From CAVQRB01 sp963715055 (GTDB taxonomy: Bacteria > Pseudomonadota > Alphaproteobacteria > Rhodobacterales > Rhodobacteraceae): a DNA stretch of 64,000 nucleotides. Under the pieces are notes generated by a model that was not told the origin of the DNA, did no database searches, and worked only from the letters and a program-made list of their open reading frames with translations. Below are positions 37,341 through 45,413 of the stretch, one piece after another; within the stretch, counting starts at the first letter, position 1, and the number at the start of each line of letters is the position of its first letter. A program made the position numbers and the translations under genes. Where the stretch lies: contig CAVQRB010000006.1 in the NCBI GenBank assembly GCA_963715055.1, positions 248,001 through 312,000 of the forward strand. The letters run 5' to 3'.

Positions 37341-38884
37341 CAGAAGGCAGCCCTCCTGACAGGCTGGCGCAGGCGGCGCGGATCGCCCGGACCCTGACCG
37401 GGCCTGCCGAGGCGATCATCGGGTTTCAGAAACTGCTTCTGGAAGAAGTGCGCCAGAACGGCCCCGAGGCGGCGCTGGAGGACCTGCGACAGGTGCACAG
37501 CGCGGCCCTGAGGCTCAACGAGATGATCGATGCCTTTGCCCGCGGTGGTGTCGATGCCGCCACGGATCCGGAGGCCCGGTCGCGCATCCGTCACGATTTC
37601 CGCTCGCCGCTCAACGGCATCATGGGCTATTCGGAAATGGTGCGGGAGGATTTTGCGGATGCGTTGACGGGGCCGGCCCGGCGCGATCTCGATGCGGTTC
37701 TGGCGGAATCGCGCCGACTGCTGATCGCCATAGACGCTATGTTCGATGGCGAGGACGCGCCGGAGAGCGAGAGGGCGGGTGCCGACAAGGACGCGCTTGC
37801 CGAAGGGCTCGTGCGTGCGCTCTCCGAAACCGACGCGCGGCGCGAAGGCCTCACCGGGCACATCCTGGTGATCGATGATGAGGCGGTGAACCGCGAGATC
37901 CTGATCCGGCACCTGGAGCGCAAAGGCCATTCGGTCCGCGCCGTCGCCTCGGCGCAGGAAACCTTCGATGCCTTGGGGCAGGAACGGTTCGATCTGGCGC
38001 TTCTGGACATCCTGATGCCCGACATGAACGGGATCGAGGTGCTCGACCGCATCAAGGCGGCGGAGACTTCTCGAGACATGCCGGTCGTGATGGTCTCGGG
38101 TCTGAAGGAAACCGGTGCCATCGCGCGCTGCATCAGCATCGGCGCGGAGGATTATCTGCCCAAACCCATCGACCCGGTGCTTCTCCACGCGCGGGTCGAT
38201 GCCTGTCTCGACCGGGCAAGGTGGCGTGCCCGCGAGAAACAGTTCACCCACCGGATACAGTACGAAAAGGACCGCGCCGACGCGCTGCTGCACGCGATGC
38301 TGCCGGCCCCTGTGATTCACCGCCTGAACGCGGGTGAAACGCAGATCGCCGACCGCTTCGGCAGTGCGACCATCCTCTTTGCAGATATCGTGGATTTCAC
38401 ACCGCTTGTGGCGCGCATGGATCCCGGCGATCTCGTCAAGGCGCTGTCGGCGCTCTTCACCACCTTCGACGAACTGGCGACACAGCATGGGATCGAGAAG
38501 ATCAAGACCATCGGCGATGCCTATATGGCAGCCTCCGGCATTCCGACGCCGCGCGATGATCATGCCCGTGCGGTAGTCGGTTTCGCGCGGGAAATGATCA
38601 CGGCGATGGCGCATGTCGCGCCAGACACGACGCCGCTGCAGGTGCGCATCGGGATCCACACCGGCCCGGTGATCGCGGGCCTCATCGGCAAGAAGCGGTC
38701 GGTCTACGATGTCTGGGGAGAGACGGTGAACCTTGCCAGCCGTCTCGAGTCCTCGGGCAGGGCGGGCCGCATCCAGATCTCGGAAGCGACAAAAGAGGCG
38801 CTCGGCCAGCCCTCCGGGGAGTTTGAGCCCAGACGCCACTCGGTGAAAGGTGTCGGCGAAATCGTCTCCTATTTTCTCTGGTAG
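37337..38884 (+). CDS. DHp-receiver-class III nucleotide cyclase fusion
   Basis: 515 residues. Residues 1-60 form helices resembling a HisKA dimerisation segment without a phosphoacceptor His. Residues about 80-150 contain RIRHDFRSPLNGIMGYSEM, a true HisKA/DHp motif with His86, but no ATP-binding kinase domain follows. A receiver domain is at about 176-292 (HILVIDDEAVN, LALLDILMPDMNG, KPID). The class III adenylate/guanylate cyclase domain is at about 340-500: TILFADIVDFTPLV and TIGDAYMA supply both metal-binding Asp residues, and VNLASRLESS the transition-state residues. It appears catalytically complete. The protein can plausibly accept phosphate from the kinase by His86 and/or its receiver and convert this into cyclic nucleotide output. 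Confidence 0.9.
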   Translation: MTEGSPPDRLAQAARIARTLTGPAEAIIGFQKLLLEEVRQNGPEAALEDLRQVHSAALRLNEMIDAFARGGVDAATDPEARSRIRHDFRSPLNGIMGYSEMVREDFADALTGPARRDLDAVLAESRRLLIAIDAMFDGEDAPESERAGADKDALAEGLVRALSETDARREGLTGHILVIDDEAVNREILIRHLERKGHSVRAVASAQETFDALGQERFDLALLDILMPDMNGIEVLDRIKAAETSRDMPVVMVSGLKETGAIARCISIGAEDYLPKPIDPVLLHARVDACLDRARWRAREKQFTHRIQYEKDRADALLHAMLPAPVIHRLNAGETQIADRFGSATILFADIVDFTPLVARMDPGDLVKALSALFTTFDELATQHGIEKIKTIGDAYMAASGIPTPRDDHARAVVGFAREMITAMAHVAPDTTPLQVRIGIHTGPVIAGLIGKKRSVYDVWGETVNLASRLESSGRAGRIQISEATKEALGQPSGEFEPRRHSVKGVGEIVSYFLW

Positions 38885-38915
38885 CGATATGCAGCGCGTC
38901 GGGCGTGCCATCCGC

Positions 38916-38938
38916 TTCCCGTTGTAGCGGAACGGGAA
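38916..38938 (+). terminator. Hairpin after the signalling operon
   Basis: A perfect eight-base-pair stem TTCCCGTT/AACGGGAA with a seven-base loop lies 31 bases after the cyclase stop codon. No T-run follows, so it is a candidate only. Confidence 0.45.
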
Positions 38939-39052
38939 CATCGGTTCTTGCTGCTCTCTCCACTGCTGCTATCACGGTGGTGCAGAAGCGAGGCGGAGAC
39001 TTTTCAGGCTTGGCTCCTCGCCATCGACTGATCTCATGAAAGGATCATCACC

Positions 39053-39760
39053 ATGACAGATCTCAAAGTTGCCGTCGTGACCGCAGGCGGCTCGGGTATG
39101 GGGGCCGACTCTGCCCGTGCTCTCGCGGCGGACGGTTTCAAGGTTGCAGTGCTGTCGTCGTCCGGCAAGGGCGAGGCCTTGGCGAAAGAGCTGGGCGGGG
39201 TCGGGGTGACCGGCTCGAACCAGTCCAATGACGATCTGCAAAGGCTTGTGGATGCTGCCATGGCGGAATGGGGCCGCATCGATGTGCTGGTCAATTCCGC
39301 AGGTCACGGGCCGCGCGCGCCGGTGCTGGAACTGACCGACGAGGACTGGCATGCTGGCATGGATGTCTATTTCCTCAACGCCGTGCGCCCGACCCGGCTT
39401 GTCACGCCGATCATGCAGGCGCAGGGCGGCGGCGCGATCATCAACATCTCCACTTTCGCGGCTTTCGAGCCCAGCCCGGTCTTTCCCACCTCGGGGGTGA
39501 TGCGCGCCGGGCTTGCGGCCTTCACCAAGCTTTTCGCCGACAAATACGCCGCCGAGAACATCCGCATGAACAACGTGCTGCCCGGCTTCATCGACAGCCT
39601 GCCGGAGAAGGAGGAGTTCCGCGCGATGATCCCGATGGGCCGCTACGGCAAGTCGCTCACCGAAATCGCGGGCGTGGTTGCCTTCCTTGCCTCGCCGCAA
39701 GGTGCCTATATCACCGGGCAGAATATTCGGGTCGATGGCGGCATCACGCGCTCGGTCTGA
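39053..39760 (+). CDS. Short-chain dehydrogenase/reductase-fold protein with substituted catalytic residues
   Basis: 235 residues. The Rossmann motif TAGGSGMG (10-17), NSAG (81-84) and NIS (Ser133) identify a classical SDR, and RMNNVLPGFIDS and GQNIRVDGG complete the fold. At the YxxxK site the sequence is SGVMRAGLAAFTK: Ser147 replaces the catalytic Tyr and Arg151 the Lys. Normal hydride-transfer chemistry is therefore doubtful; the protein may bind NAD(P) in a regulatory role or use other residues. It lies at the edge of the ABC transporter/FAH cluster and converges on the Ldh-type gene with nine bases between stops. Confidence 0.85.
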   Translation: MTDLKVAVVTAGGSGMGADSARALAADGFKVAVLSSSGKGEALAKELGGVGVTGSNQSNDDLQRLVDAAMAEWGRIDVLVNSAGHGPRAPVLELTDEDWHAGMDVYFLNAVRPTRLVTPIMQAQGGGAIINISTFAAFEPSPVFPTSGVMRAGLAAFTKLFADKYAAENIRMNNVLPGFIDSLPEKEEFRAMIPMGRYGKSLTEIAGVVAFLASPQGAYITGQNIRVDGGITRSV

Positions 39761-39769
39761 TGCAAGCAG

Positions 39770-40826
39770 TCAGACGAAAGACGCATCCAGCCCGTATTCG
39801 TCCGCGAGGGCTTCAAGATCGCGGCGCAGGGCTGGATTGAGAGCCAATCCACGCGTGCGCCGCGCTTCCGCCGCCGCCGTCTTGCCATCGCCCGGCAGGC
39901 GTACCGGGTCAAAGCCGGGCAGGGGCGGGGAGGCGCGCATTTCCGCGAAAGCCTTTTCCGCGCGTTCGGCGAAATCGGTTATCCCGAAGGCCAGAGGGTC
40001 GAGCGCCATGACGAACTGGCCGGTGTTGGTTTCCGACGTCGTGTCGCTGGTGAAGTCCACCACCTCCGATCCGAAGGCGGCCCCGTTCAGCACGCCCGCC
40101 AAGAGGCCGATGGCCACCGAGAGCCCGAACCCCTTGGGTCCGCCGATGGGCAGCAGGAAGCCTTCGGATTTGCGGTTCGGATCGGTCAGGGGCGCGCCGT
40201 CACGCCCGACCATCCAGCCTTCGGGCATCGGCTTGCCCTGCTGGATCAGGGTCTTGATCTTGCCCATCGCGGCCACGGTCGTCGCCATGTCGAGAACGAA
40301 GGGATCACCTCCGGCACTCGGGGCGGAAATCGCAATCGGATTGGTGCCGAGCAAGAGGTCCGACCCGCCATAGGGGGGCATGTGGTTGGCGCTGCCGACG
40401 GCGGCCGCCATGCCGATCAGGCCCGCCTCGGCCTGCGGGCGCACGTAAAGCGCCAGCGGACCTGCGTGGTTGCCGCGACGGACACCGACCCAGCCGATGC
40501 CCGCAGCTCTGGCCTTTTCGATGGCCAGATCGCGCGCCGCAGTCATCGCCAGATGGCCAAGCCCGTTGTCGCCGTCAATGAGACCGGTGGCGAGGGTCTC
40601 ATGGGCAATCTTGACCTGCGCCTTCGGATTGCAGCCGCCGCCCTTGAGCCGCGCGAGATATTGGCGCAGGCGGAAGACGCCGTGGGTGCCGTAGCCGAAG
40701 ATGTCGGCCTCGACCATCAGACCAGCAACTTGTATCCGCGTCCTGCTCCGGCACACCTTGCGCCGCGAGCGCTCTCGAGACAAAGCCCCTGAGCGCCGCG
40801 GCGGAGACAGGCGCATCGTCAGACAT
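39770..40826 (-). pseudogene. Ldh-type (malate/L-lactate dehydrogenase-like) oxidoreductase with one-base frameshift
   Basis: The expected start is ATG 40826 (MSDDAPVSAAALRGFVSRAL...QDADT), overlapping the permease stop. After about 31 codons the conserved sequence continues in another frame as VAGLMVEADIFGYGTHGVFRLRQYL. Removing one base in the run AACTTGT (40727-40733, plus strand) joins the two perfectly. The rest is intact to 39770: RGNHAGPLALYV, GTNPIAISAP, PFVLDMATTV, GGPKGFGLSVAI, the motifs of the NAD(P)-dependent type II malate/lactate/ureidoglycolate dehydrogenase family. The protein would be about 351 residues, normal for the family. Either a recent null mutation or a sequence error. 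It is the last gene of the ABC operon, so the family fits oxidation of a 2-hydroxy acid. Confidence 0.8.
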
Positions 40827-41679
40827 CCGTCGCGCCCACCCGGTCCTTGTGCCAGAAGACCACCTTGCGCTGGGTCCATGTGACGGAGGCATAGAGCGCG
40901 AGGCCGATCAGACTGAGATAGAGGATCAGCGAAAAGACCCGCGGGGTATTCAGCTGCGAGGCAGCAACCCGGATCAGTTCGCCGAAGCCCTTGCCGCCGC
41001 CGAGGAATTCCCCGGTGATCGCCCCTGCCATCACGCCGACCGCGCCGATCTTGAGGCCGGTGAAAATCTGCGGCAGACCCATGGGCAGCTTCATCTTGAT
41101 CAGCGTCTGCATCCGCGTGGCGCCCATCGTCTTGAAGAGCATGCGGGAGTTTTCATCCGCGGCATGAAGCCCGGCCGCCGTGCCGACCACGATGGGGAAG
41201 GTTGCGATGAAGGCCGCAAGGGCCACCTTGGATTCGATACCGAAGCCGAGCCAGGCCACGAAGAGCGGCGCGAAAGCCACTTTCGGCATGGTGTCGATCG
41301 CCACGAGGTAGGGCATGATCGCCTTTTCGCCGAAAGCGGTTTCCCCGACCAAAACGCCCAGAGAGAAGCCGATGAAAATCGCGAGAGCAAAACCGTAGAT
41401 GACTTCCTTCACCGTGATCCAGAGCGCCGGCAGCATGTAGTCGCCGGTAATGAGGTTCTTGCCGACGAAGATCATGTCCTTGAGCGTCTCGCCGGGCGTG
41501 GGCAGGATGATCGGCGACACGAGGCCAAGGCTGGTGGAAAGCTGCCATACGCCAACGAAGACCGCGAAGACGAAGATCATCGAAATGCCGCGTGGCACCG
41601 AGTCGATGAAGGATTCCTTTTCGACCCATATCGTTTCTTCCGCGGCACCGGGCACGTCGTTGCTTCGGATGTCGGTCAT
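40819..41679 (-). CDS. ABC transporter permease (SsuC/TauC/nitrate type)
   Basis: 286 residues with about six transmembrane segments. The EAA-like loop GATRMQTLIKMKLPMGLPQIFTGLKIG and the stretch LPTPGETLKDM are typical of permeases for sulfonates, taurine, nitrate, pyrimidine precursors and similar small molecules. Its start overlaps the ATPase stop as ATGA; its stop overlaps the Ldh-type gene start by eight bases. Acts in the inner membrane as a homodimer. Confidence 0.93.
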   Translation of the reverse strand: MTDIRSNDVPGAAEETIWVEKESFIDSVPRGISMIFVFAVFVGVWQLSTSLGLVSPIILPTPGETLKDMIFVGKNLITGDYMLPALWITVKEVIYGFALAIFIGFSLGVLVGETAFGEKAIMPYLVAIDTMPKVAFAPLFVAWLGFGIESKVALAAFIATFPIVVGTAAGLHAADENSRMLFKTMGATRMQTLIKMKLPMGLPQIFTGLKIGAVGVMAGAITGEFLGGGKGFGELIRVAASQLNTPRVFSLILYLSLIGLALYASVTWTQRKVVFWHKDRVGATDV

Positions 41680-42485
41680 AGGTCTTCCCCCTTGTCGAGA
41701 AGGCTGCGGATATAGTCGACGATGGCCCCGAATTTCGGCGTCGTCATCATGTCGAGCGTGCGCGGGCGCGGCAGATCGACGGTGACGATCTCGGCCAGAC
41801 GACCGGGGCGCGGTTTCATCACGTAGATGTGGTCAGACAGGATCACCGCCTCCTGAATGGAGTGGGTGACGAGAAAGGCGGTTGCCTCCTGCTCGGAGCA
41901 GATGCGCTGCAACTCCATGTTCATCATGTCGCGGGACAACTCGTCGAGCGCGCTGAAAGGTTCGTCGAGCAACAGTACCGCAGGTTCGGTGATCAGCATC
42001 CGGCAGATCGAGGCCCGTTGCGCCATGCCGCCCGAAAGCTCATTCGGGTAGACATGCTCGAAGCCTTTGAGGCCGACGATGTCGAGCAGTTCGAAGGCTT
42101 TCTCCTCGGCGACCTTGGCCGCCTGCTTTCCGTCGCGGATTTCGATGGGCAGGATGATGTTCTCCACCGTCGTGCGCCAGGGGAAAAGGGTGGCCTGCTG
42201 GAACATCATGCCGATGTCCCTGCGCGGGCCGGTCACGGGGCGGTTCTGAAGAACCACCCGCCCCGTGCTTGGCGGGATCAGACCCGCCATGATCTTGAGC
42301 AAGGTCGACTTGCCGCAGCCACTGGAGCCGATGACCGACGAAAAGCTTCCCTTGCGCAGGGTCAAGGTCACGCCTTCGAGGGCCTTGACCCTGTTGCGCG
42401 CGTAGGTTTTCCCGACATTCGACAACTCGTAGACGGGGGCGCCTTTCAGCGTGGCAACGGTCTTCGTGGCTGCGGAAGCGTTCAT
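41676..42485 (-). CDS. ABC transporter ATP-binding protein (SsuB/TauB type)
   Basis: 269 residues with all nucleotide-binding motifs: GSSGCGKSTLL (Walker A), MMFQQATLFPW (Q-loop), LSGGMAQRASICRML (signature), VLLLDEPFSALD (Walker B), VTHSIQEAV (H-loop). Its length and motifs place it with the nitrate/sulfonate/taurine family. The ATG at 42485 overlaps the last base of the binding-protein stop codon (TAATG), so the two are coupled. Confidence 0.95.
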   Translation of the reverse strand: MNASAATKTVATLKGAPVYELSNVGKTYARNRVKALEGVTLTLRKGSFSSVIGSSGCGKSTLLKIMAGLIPPSTGRVVLQNRPVTGPRRDIGMMFQQATLFPWRTTVENIILPIEIRDGKQAAKVAEEKAFELLDIVGLKGFEHVYPNELSGGMAQRASICRMLITEPAVLLLDEPFSALDELSRDMMNMELQRICSEQEATAFLVTHSIQEAVILSDHIYVMKPRPGRLAEIVTVDLPRPRTLDMMTTPKFGAIVDYIRSLLDKGEDL

Positions 42486-43507
42486 TACTGGATCGCCTCG
42501 TTCCAGCCTGCGATGAACTCGTTGGTGAAGGCGGCGTTCAGATCGTCAAGCGGTGCGGCGATCTCGCCACCGGCCACAAGGCTCGCCTGCCACTCCTCCC
42601 AGACCTCGGGAGGCATGTAGCCCAAGCCGTTTGACATATCGACCGGGATGGTCTTTTCGCGCACGGCGTCAAAGAGCGCGGACTGGAATTCCGGATCTTC
42701 ACCCTCTTGCGGGTTGCCGGCCTTCAGATGCGCAAGAACGGCTTCGCGGTTGGCGTCGTCGAGCGCAAATGCGTGACCACGGGCGAAGGCGCGTCCCCAT
42801 TTTTCGACCAGTTCGCGGTCATTGCGGATGGTGTCGCCCATCGTGGCAATACCGTTGCCGAAGAACCGGGCGAATTCCGGCGGTGTGATGTCCCGCACCT
42901 TCATGCCGCGCTGGTTCAGGATCGCCGCATCCGCGGTGGAGGAGGAATAGGCATCCATCTCGCCGCTGTTGAACGCAACAGTCGCTGGGCCACCGTCACC
43001 GACCGTCAGGAAGGTGTAGTCCGTCCCCTCGGTCATGCCGGCGCCGGTCATCACGTTGCGGGCAAAGCCCACCTCCGCGCCGTCCGCCGTGCCGGTGCCG
43101 ATGACCTTGCCGCGCAGACCTTCGGGGTCCTGGATATCGGAATCCTCACGGACCACGACGCCAAAGTTGCTGCGCGCGGCCACGTTGTAGATGAAGACCG
43201 CATCGACGCCGCGCGAGCGCGCCGCGATCACCGGGCCGGGGCCGGGGCGACCGAAATGCGCCTGACCGGCGGAAAGGGCCTGAAGCACGGCGCCAGAGCC
43301 GTTGATCGCCTCGACGGTGACTTTCAGGCCTTCTTCCTCGAAATAGCCTTCGCCGATCGCCACGAAGACCGGGAACGAGTTGATTGCAGAGGGGCTCGGC
43401 TGCACGAAGGTGATCTCGCGCAGGTCCTGCGCCAGCGCCGTGGTCCCGAGCAGGCCTGCAAGCGGCAGGGCCGCCAGGAATTGGGTGAATGTTCTTCTGG
43501 TCGTCAT
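42485..43507 (-). CDS. ABC transporter substrate-binding protein (SsuA/THI5-like fold)
   Basis: 340 residues from ATG 43507, preceded by GGGAGGAG; the open frame to 43675 has no such site. A twin-arginine-like leader (MTTRRTFTQFLAALPLAGLL...ALA) directs export. The mature part has ITFVQPSPSAINSFPVFVAIGEGYFEEEGL and the NMT1/THI5-like fold of sulfonate, nitrate, taurine or pyrimidine-precursor binding proteins. The substrate cannot be read from sequence. First gene of the transporter operon, 65 bases downstream of the FAH gene on the same strand. Confidence 0.92.
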   Translation of the reverse strand: MTTRRTFTQFLAALPLAGLLGTTALAQDLREITFVQPSPSAINSFPVFVAIGEGYFEEEGLKVTVEAINGSGAVLQALSAGQAHFGRPGPGPVIAARSRGVDAVFIYNVAARSNFGVVVREDSDIQDPEGLRGKVIGTGTADGAEVGFARNVMTGAGMTEGTDYTFLTVGDGGPATVAFNSGEMDAYSSSTADAAILNQRGMKVRDITPPEFARFFGNGIATMGDTIRNDRELVEKWGRAFARGHAFALDDANREAVLAHLKAGNPQEGEDPEFQSALFDAVREKTIPVDMSNGLGYMPPEVWEEWQASLVAGGEIAAPLDDLNAAFTNEFIAGWNEAIQ

Positions 43508-43571
43508 GTTAAGTCTCCTCCCATGGTAGACTGGTTTGATAGTCGGCCCGGAACCCGGACCGCGCAGCGCG

Positions 43572-44480
43572 TCATGCAGCGCGCACTGTATTCTTAAGTT
43601 GCCCGATTTCGGCGATATCGCAAACCACCGTATCTCCTGCCTTGAGGAAGCACGGCGGATCCATTGCGTATCCAACGCCCGAGGGGGTGCCGGTGGCGAT
43701 GATGTCGCCGGGCTCGAGCGTCAGCCCTTCGGAGAGCGAGGCGATCAGCGTCGGGATGTCGAAGATCATGTCCGAGGTCATCCCGTTCTGGCGCTGCTCG
43801 CCGTTCACCGTCAGCCCGATGGCAAGTTTCTGCGGGTCACTGATCGCGTCCGCCGTGACGATCCAGGGCCCGATGGGGCAGGACCCGTCGAGCCCCTTGC
43901 CCTTGAAGTACTGACCACCATGGCGGCGCTGGATGTCGCGCGCGGTGATGTCGTTGAGGATGGTATAGCCGAAAACATGGTTGAATGCATCAGCCTTGGA
44001 GATATTGCGCCCCGGCTTGCCGATCACGACCGCCAGTTCGACCTCGTAGTCCACCGCCTCCGAGACCGTCGGGAAGATCAGCACATCGCCGTCCGGACCG
44101 ACAACGGAAGTCGGCGGTTTGGTGAAGAAGACGGGATGTTCGGTAATCCCGATCTTGGTGTTCTGCGCCTTCTCTCCTTCGGCGATATGTTCCGCGTAGT
44201 TGCGCCCGACACAGAAGACGTTCTTGCGCGGGGCAGGGATCGGCGCCATCAGTTCCGGCGTCGGGACACGCGCGCCCTTATGCTTCCCGGCATCCGCCTC
44301 GCTCACGATCTTGCGCAGCGCCCGCATCGCGCCATCTCCGCCATCGATCAGCCCTTGAATGGTTCCTGTTGCCAGCACCGGATCGCCCGCTGCGGCCTTC
44401 GATATCTCGAGCCAGGATCCATCGCCCAACTGCACGGCAGCACTCGGCTTGCCTGCGATGGAAAGAGTTGCAAGTTTCAT
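43572..44480 (-). CDS. Fumarylacetoacetate hydrolase family protein
   Basis: 302 residues from ATG 44480, preceded by AGGGGGG; a start six codons earlier (44498) is less well placed. The C-terminal FAH domain shows CVGRNYAEH, EVELAVVIG (metal-binding acidic residues), FGYTILNDITARDIQ, GSCPIGPWIV and IATGTPSGVG. Members hydrolyse or decarboxylate 2,4-dioxo acids or related ring-cleavage products with a divalent metal. It heads the minus-strand operon that continues into the ABC transporter, so it likely acts on the imported compound. Divergent from the GntR regulator gene. Confidence 0.93.
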   Translation of the reverse strand: MKLATLSIAGKPSAAVQLGDGSWLEISKAAAGDPVLATGTIQGLIDGGDGAMRALRKIVSEADAGKHKGARVPTPELMAPIPAPRKNVFCVGRNYAEHIAEGEKAQNTKIGITEHPVFFTKPPTSVVGPDGDVLIFPTVSEAVDYEVELAVVIGKPGRNISKADAFNHVFGYTILNDITARDIQRRHGGQYFKGKGLDGSCPIGPWIVTADAISDPQKLAIGLTVNGEQRQNGMTSDMIFDIPTLIASLSEGLTLEPGDIIATGTPSGVGYAMDPPCFLKAGDTVVCDIAEIGQLKNTVRAA

Positions 44481-44569
44481 GAGGTCCCCCCTGACCATGC
44501 GCCCGCTTCAGGTTTCAATCGGCCATCAGGCCTCAGGAACTTCCGAAGAAAACCGGCGCGTCTTTTCCC

Positions 44570-44630
44570 TTGTTCTAAACAAAGAGCTTGTCTAACGATG
44601 AAATCAATCAACCAATGTATGGATTGGGTG
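44570..44630. promoter_or_regulatory. Candidate operators between FAH operon and GntR gene
   Basis: Two inverted repeats lie in the divergent region. One is TTGTT-CTA-AACAA (44570-44582). The other is CAACCAAT-GTATGG-ATTGGGTG (44609-44630), seven of eight positions matching, ending eight bases before the regulator's ATG. Palindromes of this size suit a FadR/GntR dimer that represses both its own gene and the divergent operon. Assignment is by position and symmetry only. Confidence 0.45.
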
Positions 44631-44637
44631 CACTTCC

Positions 44638-45330
44638 ATGGCGAATACGCAGGAACTCGTGAAACGCATCAGGCAGGTCATCGATACCGGAGGCTTTGCC
44701 CATAGCGACCGCCTGCCGCCCGAGAGGGAGATGTGCGAGACGCTGGGTGTCACGCGCAATCAGCTGCGCCGCGCGCTGGCGGAGCTCGAGACCCACGGGT
44801 TGATCTGGCGGCACGTTGGGCGCGGCACTTTCGTCGGCGCAAGGCCGGTTCTCAACCTCGAAGACGTGACTTACCTGCGTGATCAGGTGAGCCCGGCGCA
44901 GGTAGTTTCGGTCCGCTTGACGGTCGAACCGGAACTGGCGCGCCTCGCCGCCATCTATGGCAAGAAGAACGATTTCGTCCAATTGACGGACTGTGCGGCG
45001 CGCTGCCGGTCCGCACCCGACTGGCGCAATTATGAGGCCTGGGACAACAAGCTGCATCACGCCATCGCCCGGGCCACGCACAACAAGCTCTACCTCTATT
45101 ATTTCGAAACGCTCAACGTGGTGCGGCGCTCGATGGTCTGGGGCCAGCCCCGCACGACGGTGAAGCCCGCCGATGACTATTCAAGTTTCGACGAGCATGA
45201 CGGGATCGTCGAGGCCATACTGGCACGGGAGGGTGATTTCGCCGCCCGGCTCATGAAAGCGCACCTGCAGTCGGTTTATGCGCGCATCCTGCCCGGGCTC
45301 GCGCAGTCGCATCCGGAAGAATTCACCTGA
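44638..45330 (+). CDS. GntR/FadR-family transcriptional regulator (FCD domain)
   Basis: 230 residues. The N-terminal winged helix (LPPEREMCETLGVTRNQLRRALAELETHGLI, then GRGTFVGA) is the GntR DNA-binding domain. The C-terminal helical FCD domain has the metal/ligand pattern DNKLHHAIARATHN, DEHDGIVEAI and KAHLQSVY. Such regulators sense an organic acid and release DNA. It is divergently placed from the FAH/ABC operon, the usual arrangement for local control. An unusually strong hairpin includes its stop codon. Confidence 0.93.
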   Translation: MANTQELVKRIRQVIDTGGFAHSDRLPPEREMCETLGVTRNQLRRALAELETHGLIWRHVGRGTFVGARPVLNLEDVTYLRDQVSPAQVVSVRLTVEPELARLAAIYGKKNDFVQLTDCAARCRSAPDWRNYEAWDNKLHHAIARATHNKLYLYYFETLNVVRRSMVWGQPRTTVKPADDYSSFDEHDGIVEAILAREGDFAARLMKAHLQSVYARILPGLAQSHPEEFT

Positions 45331-45359
45331 CAAGACCGTCGTCGACGCCGGTCTTGTCA
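45328..45359 (+). terminator. Strong hairpin overlapping the GntR gene stop codon
   Basis: An 11-base-pair perfect stem (TGACAAGACCG / CGGTCTTGTCA) with a ten-base loop begins at the TGA stop. A second short hairpin (AAGGGG/CCCCTT, about 45363-45389) follows. Neither has a clean T-run. They probably end the regulator transcript and that of the convergent FAH gene. Confidence 0.6.
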
Positions 45360-45413
45360 TGAAAAGGGGCCGCAACTCGCGCGACCCCTTGTTGCTTTGC
45401 AAGTGACGGTCCG

